Part shown: piece after piece, positions 5,329 to 12,236 of the stretch
How positions within the stretch are numbered: the first letter of the stretch is position 1
Layout: each line of letters starts with the position of its first letter
Assembly: GCA_016296415.1 (NCBI GenBank)
Contig: JAEDJH010000047.1
Span: 1 to 12,319 of the forward strand
Reading direction: 5' to 3'
Length of the DNA stretch: 12,319 bases
Source: Clostridia bacterium
Lineage (GTDB): Bacteria; Bacillota; Clostridia; Christensenellales; CAG-138
Translations under genes and position numbers: made by a program
The notes under the pieces: generated by a model
Databases searched by the model: none
Seen by the model: only the letters and a program-made list of their open reading frames with translations
Told to the model about the DNA's origin: nothing

Positions 5329-6642
5329 ATGGCAATGGATATGGAACTCGATTTTGACGGCGGACAGTTTGCTCAGCTTAGGGTCGTTGGCGTTGGCGGA
5401 GCGGGAAACAATGCTGTCAACAGGATGATCCAGCATGGCTTGAGGGGCGTTGAGTTCATCGCCGTCAATACGGATAAGCAGGCTTTGGCGCTTTCGAGGG
5501 CGAATGTGAAAATCCAGATTGGTGAAAAGCTCACAAAGGGCCTTGGCGCAGGTGCGGTTCCCGAGACCGGCAGAAAAGCGGCCGAGGAAAGCATTGAGAA
5601 CATAGAGAACGCACTCAAGGGAGCAGACCTTGTATTCATCACGGCGGGAATGGGCGGCGGCACGGGAACGGGCGCAGCTCCCGTTGTTGCCGAGTGTGCG
5701 AAGAAAATGGGGATACTCACCGTTGCGGTCGTGACAAAGCCATTCAGCTTTGAAGGCAAGGTGAGGATGAATAACGCCGTTAACGGTATCGAGAACCTTA
5801 AAGAGGTAGTTGATACGCTCATAATAATCCCGAACAACAGACTCCTTGACACCGTGGGAAACCTTCCGATATTGGAGGCGTTCAAGGTGGCGGACGATGT
5901 GCTCAGACAGGGTATTCAGGGCATAAGCGACCTTATTGCCGTTCCTGCGGTCGTCAACCTCGACTTTGCGGATGTACGCACCGTAATGCGTGAAAAGGGC
6001 ATGGGCCACATGGGCATCGGCGTAGCGTCGGGCGATAAAAAGGCGGAGGAAGCCGCAAGGCAGGCCGTTGCAAGCCCCCTTCTCGAAACGAGCATCAACG
6101 GTGCAAAGGGATTGATAATAAGCGTCACGGGCGGTGCACAGCTTACCATGATGGAAACGCATACAGCTGTATCGCACATTCAGGAGCTTGCCGATCCGGA
6201 GGCGAACGTGATTTTCGGTGCCGGTATCGACGAGGAAATGGGCGACAGCATCCGTGTAACGGTTATTGCGACGGGATTTGAAAACCCGGACTCCGCGCCG
6301 AAGTACCGTGAGCCGGTGAAGATGAACGACAGCAAGGCGCAGCCGCCGAAAAACGCCGTAAATAGCGGTACGGCTGCCGTACCGAGGCAGAAGACCGAGC
6401 CGATGATCGGCGGATACTCCACCGGGAACGAGGGCGGAAGTTCTATGCTTGTCGAGCCGATGCAAAGGACCTCAAGAACGAAGCCGAGCGTTTCGTATCC
6501 GAGCGACAGCTACACCGTTGACGTAAGGGAGGAGCCGAGCTTCAGAAGGCAGGATCTGCACAATACTCAGAAGCAGACGGACAAGCGCAGTGATCTTGAT
6601 ATGCCGAGCTTCCTCAGAAAGAAAAAAGACAACAACAAATAA
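5329..6642 (+). CDS. ftsZ: Cell division protein FtsZ
   Basis: A 437-residue tubulin-like GTPase that polymerises into the Z ring. Shown by GVGGAGNNAVN (21-31), the GTPase signature GGGTGTG (109-115), and the T7 loop NLDFADV (210-216), which supplies the catalytic Asp residues across the filament interface. A polar, low-complexity linker runs from about 320 to 420. The C-terminal conserved peptide DMPSFLRKKK (about 424-433) binds FtsA. The loop usually reading PND[RK]LL is PNNRLL here (168-173), a mild departure. The start is supported by GGGAGG at 5315-5320. It is the last gene of the ftsA-ftsZ operon and is followed by a strong terminator. No other dcw-cluster genes are within the window apart from the divergent Mur ligase upstream. 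Confidence 0.97.
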   Translation: MAMDMELDFDGGQFAQLRVVGVGGAGNNAVNRMIQHGLRGVEFIAVNTDKQALALSRANVKIQIGEKLTKGLGAGAVPETGRKAAEESIENIENALKGADLVFITAGMGGGTGTGAAPVVAECAKKMGILTVAVVTKPFSFEGKVRMNNAVNGIENLKEVVDTLIIIPNNRLLDTVGNLPILEAFKVADDVLRQGIQGISDLIAVPAVVNLDFADVRTVMREKGMGHMGIGVASGDKKAEEAARQAVASPLLETSINGAKGLIISVTGGAQLTMMETHTAVSHIQELADPEANVIFGAGIDEEMGDSIRVTVIATGFENPDSAPKYREPVKMNDSKAQPPKNAVNSGTAAVPRQKTEPMIGGYSTGNEGGSSMLVEPMQRTSRTKPSVSYPSDSYTVDVREEPSFRRQDLHNTQKQTDKRSDLDMPSFLRKKKDNNK

Positions 6643-6650
6643 CCAGGAAA

Positions 6651-6684
6651 CGGCAATCGAGCAAATCGGTTGCCGATTTTTATT
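6651..6684 (+). terminator. Terminator of the ftsA-ftsZ operon
   Basis: CGGCAA-T-CGA (6651-6660) pairs with TCG-G-TTGCCG (6666-6675), with one T-G wobble and loop GCAAA, followed by ATTTTTATT. It starts 8 nt after the ftsZ stop. Its tail runs into the -35 box of the uppP promoter. Confidence 0.88.
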
Positions 6685-6711
6685 GATATTTACACTGCAT
6701 TGGAATATAAT
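6683..6711 (+). promoter_or_regulatory. Promoter of the uppP-yitT-pepV operon
   Basis: TTGATA (6683-6688), 17-bp spacer, TATAAT (6706-6711). Its -35 overlaps the end of the ftsZ terminator tail. Transcription should start near 6718, leaving a leader of about 32 nt before ATG 6750. Confidence 0.85.
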
Positions 6712-6749
6712 TGATAGAAAAGTTCGCTGGTGCGAATCCGGAGGTACCG

Positions 6750-7604
6750 ATGGGAATAATTATTGGAATAATACTTGGTATAGTACAGGGCTTGTGTGAG
6801 TTTCTGCCCGTTTCAAGTTCGGGACATCTTGTGTTGCTGCAGAATGTCTTCGGAATCGAAGAAAACGCATTGTTTTTTACCATAATGCTTCATATCGGCA
6901 CACTTGTAGCCGTTTTTGTCGTTTACAGAAAGGTTATCGGCGAAATGCTGCTGTCGGTAATCAAATTCCTCAGACTGCTCTTTACGGGAAAGTGGCAGGC
7001 TCTGCGTGAGCATATTAAAACGCCCGTTCAGCTCAAGCTTTTCTATTTGATAATCGCAACACTGGTTACGGTTGTAATGGCGCTCGTGTTCAACGATTTA
7101 ATTGATGAGTCATACGAAGGAAAATATTTGGGCTTCGGCTTCATCATAACCTCTTTGGTGCTGTTCTCACTCAACTTTGTCAAAAGAAAGGGCAGGACTA
7201 TGAAGTGGTGGAACGCCTGCGGAATAGGCTTCATGCAGGGTATTGCAATATTGCCCGGCATCTCGCGCTCGGGTTCTACGATTGCGGGTGCAACATGGTT
7301 TGGCTTGAGAAAGGAAGAGGCGGCCGAATTTTCGTTCATGCTTTCGATCCCGGCTATACTCGGCTCGCTCATTCTTGAGGTTCCCGACATTATCCGTGAA
7401 GGTTTTGGATCGGTAAACTGGCTGCAGATCGGTGTAGGTGTTGTTTTTGCGGCGGTCAGCGGGTACTTTGCGATCAAGTGGATGATAAAGCTTATAGTCA
7501 ATAAGAGCCTGAATATTTTCGCAGTATATACGGCAATACTCGGCGTGCTGGTACTGCTCGACCAGTTTGTGTTCAATATTTTCATGGAAAACCCCTTTAT
7601 GTGA
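6750..7604 (+). CDS. uppP: Undecaprenyl-diphosphatase UppP (BacA family)
   Basis: A 284-residue polytopic membrane protein that dephosphorylates undecaprenyl pyrophosphate, regenerating the lipid carrier for peptidoglycan and other wall polymers. It also confers bacitracin tolerance in many bacteria. The two family motifs are present: QGLCEFLPVSSSGH (13-26, with Glu17, the serine run and His26) and LPGISRSGST (168-177, Arg173 catalytic). About seven or eight hydrophobic segments are visible. Length is normal for the family. The start at ATG 6750 follows GGAGGT (6740-6745); the reading frame is open upstream to a TTG at 6711, but that would begin inside the promoter -10. It leads an operon with the YitT-family gene 15 nt downstream. 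Confidence 0.95.
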   Translation: MGIIIGIILGIVQGLCEFLPVSSSGHLVLLQNVFGIEENALFFTIMLHIGTLVAVFVVYRKVIGEMLLSVIKFLRLLFTGKWQALREHIKTPVQLKLFYLIIATLVTVVMALVFNDLIDESYEGKYLGFGFIITSLVLFSLNFVKRKGRTMKWWNACGIGFMQGIAILPGISRSGSTIAGATWFGLRKEEAAEFSFMLSIPAILGSLILEVPDIIREGFGSVNWLQIGVGVVFAAVSGYFAIKWMIKLIVNKSLNIFAVYTAILGVLVLLDQFVFNIFMENPFM

Positions 7605-7619
7605 TAACGGTGCTTAACG

Positions 7620-8504
7620 ATGGATAAAAAGGGCGCAAAAAAAAGCGTAAAATTCGACCTGAAATTCAACCCGAAGCGTGACGCGGTTACCTTGCTGATA
7701 ATCGTTGCAAGCTGCTTTGTGCAGGCGTTTGCAATAGTGGGCTTCTACGTACCTCACGGCTTTTTGTCGGGAGGGGTCACGGGCGTATCGCTGCTGATTA
7801 AATATCTGTTTGAGATACCGAGCTGGGTGCTTATCGTGGTGCTGAACATACCCATAGTTATAATCGGCTTCAGGTATCTGCACCCGAAATTCGTTATTTT
7901 CAGCATCATCGGTACGGTGGTGTTCTCTGCGGCGATAGCGCTTGCTGAGGGCTTTGAGATAAAAATCGAAAACGAGATACTTGCAGCACTCGCCGGAGGA
8001 ACGATAGTGGGCGTATGCGGCGCACCAGTTGTCAGACGGGACGCCACACTTGGAGGAATGGACGTCATTGCCGCAATAATCGGCAAACGCTTCTCCATAC
8101 CTATGGGTACGGTCAACATCATTTTCAATTCGGTCATAATGGTCGTGCTCGGAATAATGAGAGGCATTGAGATTGCGCTTATTTCCATGCTGGCGATGTT
8201 TGTGTCGAATCTGGCGTTCAACTTTATGCTTGTTGGGTTGAACAGGACCGTAACGGTGCTTATAATATCTGACGAATGGGAGAGCATAGCGCCGGATGTA
8301 ATTAAGATCATGAACAGGGGCGTAACCTATATTCCCGCCGAGGGCGCATACACGGGCAACAAGAAGAAGATCGTCTATTGCATCGTGAAAACGGCGGAGC
8401 TTGCCACCTTGCGCCGTATAGTGCGCAGCCTCGACGAAAATGCGATGATCTCGGTAATTGAAACAAAGGAAGTCGTCGGACGCGGCTTCGGAGCAATGAA
8501 CTGA
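7620..8504 (+). CDS. YitT family membrane protein (DUF161 + DUF2179)
   Basis: A 294-residue protein with about five hydrophobic helices (roughly 22-205), carrying FLSGGVTGVSLLIKY and a glycine-rich LGGMDVIAAII segment typical of YitT/DUF161. A soluble C-terminal DUF2179 domain (about 210-290) includes the usual GVTYIPAEGAYTG turn. These proteins are common in Bacillota, often in several copies; their transport or signalling role is not well established. The short basic N-terminus is probably cytoplasmic. The start at ATG 7620 is 15 nt after the uppP stop with only a weak GGTG ahead, so it probably depends on translational coupling. Co-transcription with uppP and the dipeptidase is likely, but no functional link can be read from the sequence. 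Confidence 0.9.
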   Translation: MDKKGAKKSVKFDLKFNPKRDAVTLLIIVASCFVQAFAIVGFYVPHGFLSGGVTGVSLLIKYLFEIPSWVLIVVLNIPIVIIGFRYLHPKFVIFSIIGTVVFSAAIALAEGFEIKIENEILAALAGGTIVGVCGAPVVRRDATLGGMDVIAAIIGKRFSIPMGTVNIIFNSVIMVVLGIMRGIEIALISMLAMFVSNLAFNFMLVGLNRTVTVLIISDEWESIAPDVIKIMNRGVTYIPAEGAYTGNKKKIVYCIVKTAELATLRRIVRSLDENAMISVIETKEVVGRGFGAMN

Positions 8505-8528
8505 CAGTAATGTAAGGAGAATACAATT

Positions 8529-9899
8529 ATGAACAAGAATGTTGACAAAAGACTGGAAGCGTATGAAGGCGAAATGATTGAGGCTTTGAGAGAGTCCGTC
8601 ATGATACCGAGCGTAAAGGCCGGGCCTGCCGAGGGTGCGCCCTTTGGCAGGGAGGTAAAGCGTGCCCTTGACCACGCACTTGACCTCGGAAAGAAGCTGG
8701 GCTTTGAAACGAGAGATATGGACGGATATATCGGCCTTATTGAATACGGTGAGGGAGAGGAAACACTGGGCATAATGTGTCACCTTGACGTAGTGCCGGA
8801 AGGCGATATTGAGGCGTGGAAGTATCCGCCCTACGGTGCGGAGATACATGACGGAGAGATGTTCGGCAGAGGTACGCTCGACGATAAGGGACCGGTGTTC
8901 AGCACGCTGTACGCTCTCAAGGCGATAAAGGATGAGGGGCTTAAAATGAAGCGCAGAGTCCGCATTATGCTTGGCTGCGATGAGGAAAGCGGCTGGGGCT
9001 GCATGAACTACTATAAAGCCCATGAGAAGATGCCCGACCTTGCATTTTCACCCGATGCGGAGTACCCCCTTGTCAACTCCGAAAAAACCATTTTGCAGGC
9101 GGAGTTTTCAAAAGCGTTCAAGTCGAACATCCGAATCAACGCAGGCACACGTGCAAACGTGGTATGCGGAAAAGCCGTTGCGTTTATCCCGAAGGCTTTT
9201 GACGAGGTTGAACCGATTGCCTCCGCATTCGGATACGCCGGAGAGTTTGACGTTGAATGCAAAGCCGTCGATTCGGGCACCGAAATAACGGTATTAGGAC
9301 TCGATGCACACGCCTCCTTGCCCGAAAGCGGTAAAAATGCCCTTCTTGCGCTGCTGTCGCTGCTGCGCCGCCTTGAGGTGGGTGGGGAAGATGCCGAAAT
9401 GCTCGAGATTCTCAACGACAAGCTGAAGCAGGATATTCACGGCGAAACGCTCGGCGTTGACTTTACCGACGCTTCCGGCAGAACCACGTTTAATGCAGGC
9501 GTGCTCGTTTGGGGCGAAAACGGTATTGAGAAATTTGTAATAGACATGCGTGTTCCTACGAGTATCGACATAAATAAGGTCGTCGAAACGCTCGAAACCG
9601 AGCTTCCGCTTGAGCTTGGCGGAACGCACATTCAAAACGGTCACTATGTTGCTCCCGAATCTGAGCTTGTGTCAAAGCTGCTTGCGGTTTATGCCGAACG
9701 CACGGGCAAATATGAGAAACCCCTGGCGATAGGCGGCGGTACGTATGCCCGTGCCGTTGAAAATGCTGTCGCATTCGGCTGCGAACGCCCCGGCGTACCT
9801 GCGTTGATACACATGCCCAACGAGTCCATAAGGCTTGAGGACATTATGTTTAACGCAAAGATGATGGCTTCGGCGATAATCGCCCTTGCCGTTGAATAA
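8529..9899 (+). CDS. pepV: M20 family dipeptidase (PepV/Sapep type)
   Basis: A 456-residue cytoplasmic di-zinc metallopeptidase that cleaves dipeptides and related small peptides. The metal and catalytic residues expected for PepV are all present: MCHLDVVP (83-90, His85 and Asp87), GRGTLDDKGP (113-122, Asp119), DEESGWG (151-157, Glu152 as base and Glu153 as ligand), SPDAEYP (174-180, Asp176) and a late His in LIHMPNES (about 428). Length matches the family (about 460-470). The lid domain occupies about 185-360. AAGGAGA at 8514-8520 fixes the start. It is the last gene of the uppP operon, 24 nt after yitT. Exact substrate range is not visible. Confidence 0.92.
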   Translation: MNKNVDKRLEAYEGEMIEALRESVMIPSVKAGPAEGAPFGREVKRALDHALDLGKKLGFETRDMDGYIGLIEYGEGEETLGIMCHLDVVPEGDIEAWKYPPYGAEIHDGEMFGRGTLDDKGPVFSTLYALKAIKDEGLKMKRRVRIMLGCDEESGWGCMNYYKAHEKMPDLAFSPDAEYPLVNSEKTILQAEFSKAFKSNIRINAGTRANVVCGKAVAFIPKAFDEVEPIASAFGYAGEFDVECKAVDSGTEITVLGLDAHASLPESGKNALLALLSLLRRLEVGGEDAEMLEILNDKLKQDIHGETLGVDFTDASGRTTFNAGVLVWGENGIEKFVIDMRVPTSIDINKVVETLETELPLELGGTHIQNGHYVAPESELVSKLLAVYAERTGKYEKPLAIGGGTYARAVENAVAFGCERPGVPALIHMPNESIRLEDIMFNAKMMASAIIALAVE

Positions 9900-9914
9900 A
9901 TTGCTGAAAACAAA

Positions 9915-9955
9915 GCGGCATCGGTTTTTCCCGCAGCGGGGAGAGCCGCTGCCGC
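9915..9955 (+). other. Long mRNA hairpin after pepV, no U-tract
   Basis: Bases 9915-9932 pair with 9938-9955 over about 18 positions with one T/C mismatch: GCGGCA/TGCCGC outside, CGG/CCG, a run of A-U and G-U pairs, then CCC/GGG with loop GCAGC. The G-U pairs form only in + strand RNA. AGAGAAGATTTTG follows, not a clean T-tract. In the minus direction the outer stem is followed by TTTGTTTT. It may end or stabilise the uppP-yitT-pepV transcript. Confidence 0.6.
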
Positions 9956-9988
9956 AGAGAAGATTTTGAAATATATAATGATTTGATA

Positions 9989-10017
9989 TTGACAAGGTGC
10001 GGATGAAGCCTTATAAT
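9989..10017 (+). promoter_or_regulatory. Consensus promoter of infC-rpmI-rplT
   Basis: TTGACA (9989-9994), exact 17-bp spacer, TATAAT (10012-10017). Transcription should begin near 10024. A perfect match fits the high demand for ribosomal protein mRNA. Confidence 0.92.
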
Positions 10018-10023
10018 TTCTAT

Positions 10024-10144
10024 GGTTAAGCAGAGGCTGCCCGCTTCTCACCTGCCGACTGAAAATGTCAGGCAGTGTAAATGGCAAAAAGACTTAAATT
10101 CTGACTTGTCTTCAGCGGGTGCGTTTGCATCGGCTGAATTTTTT
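10024..10144 (+). promoter_or_regulatory. L20-type ribosomal protein leader with attenuator
   Basis: A leader of about 120 nt before infC. It carries the CCGCTTCTCACCTG segment (10041-10054) I associate with Firmicute infC leaders. CTGCC-GAC and GTC-A-GGCAG (10052-10075) form a hairpin with one bulged A. A terminator at 10111-10144 ends the leader. CCCGCT (10040-10045) is complementary to AGCGGG (10114-10119), the 5' arm of that terminator, so an antiterminator or pseudoknot is possible. In Bacillus the homologous leader responds to L20 binding; the same control here is inferred. Confidence 0.8.
10111..10144 (+). terminator. Leader terminator before infC
   Basis: TTCAGC (10111-10116) pairs with GCTGAA (10133-10138). 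The inner arms GGGTGC and GCATCG continue the stem with one G/G mismatch, and GTTT is the loop. Six T residues follow (10139-10144). It ends only 2 nt before the infC Shine-Dalgarno sequence, as expected for an attenuator. Confidence 0.85.
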
Positions 10145-10146
10145 AT

Positions 10147-10153
10147 GGAGGTG
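10147..10153 (+). promoter_or_regulatory. Shine-Dalgarno sequence deciding the infC start
   Basis: GGAGGTG lies 7 nt before an in-frame ATC at 10161 and 25 nt before the first in-frame ATG at 10179. The spacing selects ATC (AUC) as start. The out-of-frame ATT at 10157 is not usable. Confidence 0.75.
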
Positions 10154-10160
10154 GATATTT

Positions 10161-10673
10161 ATCGGCACTCAGGACCTGATGATCAATGAAGAGATCCGTG
10201 ACAAAGAAGTTCGTCTTATTGATGAAAACGGCGGTCAGCAAGGTGTGGTTAAAATAGCTGTTGCAATGGCGATGGCGGAAGAAAGAGGACTTGACCTTGT
10301 AAAGATAGCGCCGAATGCGGTTCCTCCCGTATGTAAGCTTATGGATTACGGAAAGTACTGCTACGAGCAGACCAAACGTGAGAAGGAGCAGCGGAAGAAC
10401 CAAAAGACTATCGAAGTCAAAGAGGTAAGGCTTTCTGCAACCATAGACGTGCACGACCTTGAGGTCAAGGCCAAGGCTTGCAGCAAGTTCCTGCAGGGTG
10501 GTGACAAGGTAAAGGTTTCCATTCGCCTCAAGGGACGACTGATAACTCATGGTGAGGTGGGACTGGATGTGCTTAACACCTTTGCCGATATGGTCAGGGA
10601 CGATGCAGTGGTCGAGCGTGCTGCAAAGCAGGAAGGCCGCAACTTGTTCATGATATTAGCACCGAAAAACTAA
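10161..10673 (+). CDS. infC: Translation initiation factor IF-3
   Basis: A 170-residue protein if read from AUC 10161 (MGTQDLMINEEI...). IF-3 binds the 30S subunit, blocks premature 50S joining and rejects non-standard start codons. The N-terminal domain contains INEEIRDKEVRLID and LDLVKIAPNAVPPVCKLMDYGKY. The lysine-rich linker KREKEQRKNQK leads to the C-terminal domain with KEVRLSATIDVHDL and VKVSIRLKGR. Length is normal. infC genes classically use rare AUU/AUC-type starts so that IF-3 limits its own synthesis; the Shine-Dalgarno spacing here supports this. ATG 10179 would begin at MINEEI and lacks a suitably placed Shine-Dalgarno. It is first in the operon with L35 and L20, under the leader attenuator. 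Confidence 0.95.
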   Translation: MGTQDLMINEEIRDKEVRLIDENGGQQGVVKIAVAMAMAEERGLDLVKIAPNAVPPVCKLMDYGKYCYEQTKREKEQRKNQKTIEVKEVRLSATIDVHDLEVKAKACSKFLQGGDKVKVSIRLKGRLITHGEVGLDVLNTFADMVRDDAVVERAAKQEGRNLFMILAPKN

Positions 10674-10694
10674 TAATTTTTAGGAGGAAAACAA

Positions 10695-10892
10695 ATGCCC
10701 AAGATTAAGACCCACAGGGGCGCAGCGAAGCGTTTTAGTCTTACCAAGTCCGGTAGGATTAAAAGGGGTAAGGCTTACAAGAGCCATATTCTGACCAAGA
10801 AGGATACTAAGAGAAAGCGTGGCCTGCGTCAGACAGGTTACATTGCGGAGTGCGAAGCACCGAAAGTGCGCGAGCTTATCCCGTATAAATAA
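10695..10892 (+). CDS. rpmI: 50S ribosomal protein L35
   Basis: A 65-residue, strongly basic protein of the large ribosomal subunit. The characteristic start MPKIKTHRGAAKRF, the central KRGKAYKSHILTKK and the C-terminal VRELIPYK match the family closely. TAGGAGG upstream gives a good Shine-Dalgarno. It sits 21 nt after infC and 11 nt before rplT, the conserved order in Bacillota. Confidence 0.97.
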   Translation: MPKIKTHRGAAKRFSLTKSGRIKRGKAYKSHILTKKDTKRKRGLRQTGYIAECEAPKVRELIPYK

Positions 10893-10903
10893 GGAGGAGA
10901 ATT

Positions 10904-11260
10904 ATGGCCAGGATTAAAAGAGCAGTAAACGCTGTTAAAAAGCGTCGTAAGATATTTAAGCTTGCAAAGGGTTACTACGGTGCAAAGAGTAAGCTCTATC
11001 GCAATGCTTCCCAGCAGGTAATGAAGTCGATGGCTTATGCCTACGTCGGCAGAAAGCTCAAGAAGCGTGAGTATCGCAAGCTTTGGATCGCCCGTATCAA
11101 CGCAGGCGCAAGGCTGTGCGGCATGAACTACAGCCGTCTCATCAACGGTTTGAAGGTTGCCGGCGTTGACGTAAACCGCAAGGTTCTTGCCGATTTGGCC
11201 GTCAACGATATGAACGCCTTCGGTCAGCTTGCTGAGATCGCAAAAAAGGCACTTGCATAA
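10904..11260 (+). CDS. rplT: 50S ribosomal protein L20
   Basis: A 118-residue basic protein required for early assembly of the 50S subunit. Recognised by ARIKRAVNAVKKRRKI at the start, KLAKGYYGAKSKLYR, and the globular part with WIARINAGARLCGMNYS and VLADLAVND. Length is standard. AAGGAGGAG precedes the start. In Bacillus, L20 represses its own operon by binding the leader RNA, and the leader at 10024-10144 suggests the same here. A terminator follows at 11274-11310. Confidence 0.97.
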   Translation: MARIKRAVNAVKKRRKIFKLAKGYYGAKSKLYRNASQQVMKSMAYAYVGRKLKKREYRKLWIARINAGARLCGMNYSRLINGLKVAGVDVNRKVLADLAVNDMNAFGQLAEIAKKALA

Positions 11261-11273
11261 TTCGGTAAACGAC

Positions 11274-11310
11274 GAGCCGTCCGGCATAAGCTTGGCGGCT
11301 CAACTTTTTT
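11274..11310 (+). terminator. Terminator after rplT
   Basis: GAGCCG (11274-11279) pairs with CGGCTC (11296-11301), extended by a T-G wobble and one C-G pair; loop about 12 nt. AAC and six T residues follow. It ends 18 nt before the methyltransferase start, so that gene may rely on read-through. Confidence 0.82.
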
Positions 11311-11328
11311 AATGGGGCTGATCAGTAT

Positions 11329-12090
11329 ATGTTGATTGAAAGCACACACAACGAAAATGTAAAAAAGGCGAAGGCACTTGCTTCCAAAAAAGGCAGGGCA
11401 GAGCAGGGATTCCACTTCATAGAGGGTGAGAAGCTTGTTCGAGAGGCAGTGGTGTCGGGTGCGGAGTTTGGAATGGCCTTTATCGAGGAAGGACATGACC
11501 TGATGCACGCCGTTCTTGTCGGAAGCGGAGCCGAGGTCTTTACCGTAAAGCGGCGTGTAATGGAATCGCTGACCAATACGGAAAATCCTCAATGGGTGTG
11601 TGCCACGATCAAGACTCCGAGCATGAACGTTCCGAGCTTTTATCCGACGGGGCTTATCGTTGTGCTTGACCGAGTGCAGGAGCCCGGCAATTTGGGAACG
11701 ATCATTCGCACGGCGGATGCGATGGGCGCGGTAGGAGTGCTTATCGGAGAAGGCTCAGCCGACCCTTACGCGCCGAAACCCGTGCGCGCCTCAATGGGCT
11801 CGGTCTATCATATTCCCGTTTGGCAGGGCGATTTAAGAACGGAGCTTTCACGGCTTAGCGACGAAGGCTCTATTTTAATTTGCGCCCACCTTAAGGGAGA
11901 CGAGGTGCTGCCCGAGATCGGTGAAAGATGTGCGCTGATAATCGGCAACGAATCCAACGGTGTTTCCGATGATATTTCGGAAATGTGCAGCCTTTACAGG
12001 CTTCCGATGTACGGGTTTGCCGAGTCATTGAACGCATCGGTGGCCGCAGGAATCATAACCTATGAGATAGCAAAGAAGATGAGAAGCTGA
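11329..12090 (+). CDS. TrmH/SpoU family RNA 2'-O-methyltransferase
   Basis: A 253-residue SPOUT-class methyltransferase using S-adenosylmethionine to methylate a ribose 2'-OH, probably in rRNA. The N-terminal substrate-binding domain (about 1-100) contains HNENVKKAKAL and FHFIEGEKLVREA. The three SpoU motifs are present: DRVQEPGNLGTIIRTADA (114-131, catalytic Arg127), ALIIGNESNGVS (202-213) and AESLNASVAAGI (231-242), the last forming the trefoil knot. Position after rplT resembles YsgA/RlmP of Bacillus, linked to the A-loop of 23S rRNA; the same target here is only a suggestion. The Shine-Dalgarno is weak (GGGG at 11314-11317, about 11 nt away) and no clear promoter is seen, so expression may come by read-through of the rplT terminator. 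Confidence 0.9.
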   Translation: MLIESTHNENVKKAKALASKKGRAEQGFHFIEGEKLVREAVVSGAEFGMAFIEEGHDLMHAVLVGSGAEVFTVKRRVMESLTNTENPQWVCATIKTPSMNVPSFYPTGLIVVLDRVQEPGNLGTIIRTADAMGAVGVLIGEGSADPYAPKPVRASMGSVYHIPVWQGDLRTELSRLSDEGSILICAHLKGDEVLPEIGERCALIIGNESNGVSDDISEMCSLYRLPMYGFAESLNASVAAGIITYEIAKKMRS

Positions 12091-12117
12091 CGTTCGTTTC
12101 TTTGCAATGGCTTTTTA
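12070..12117 (+). terminator. Possible terminator overlapping the methyltransferase 3' end
   Basis: GCAAAGAA (12070-12077) and TTCTTTGC (12098-12105) are perfect complements with a 20-nt loop that includes the stop codon. AATGGC then CTTTTTA follows. The loop is long and the T-tract is set off by 6 nt, so function is uncertain. Confidence 0.35.
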
Positions 12118-12198
12118 TTAAACTGTCAATTCATCAAACCTTGACAACGGCTCGCCATAATTTGCGTTTCATACAGGATCTTCGTGGGCAAAGACATC

Positions 12199-12227
12199 TT
12201 GACGCTGTATGTCAAAGCGGTTATAAT
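12199..12227 (+). promoter_or_regulatory. Promoter of tRNA-Leu
   Basis: TTGACG (12199-12204), 17-bp spacer, TATAAT (12222-12227). The predicted start near 12234 leaves only about 2-4 nt before the mature tRNA 5' end at 12237. Confidence 0.87.
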
Positions 12228-12236
12228 CCATAATAT

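Noticed and set aside
5302..6465. Long minus-strand ORF (387 codons) opposite ftsZ
   Set aside because: It lies opposite a certain ftsZ, has no recognisable family and is explained by the codon bias of the sense gene.
6711..6749. Upstream start for uppP at 6711
   Set aside because: It would start inside the TATAAT box; GGAGGT and family length support ATG 6750.
7614..9023. Long minus-strand ORF (469 codons) opposite yitT and pepV
   Set aside because: It spans two well-identified sense genes and their junction, is rich in His, Arg and Tyr as expected of an antisense frame, and has no motif.
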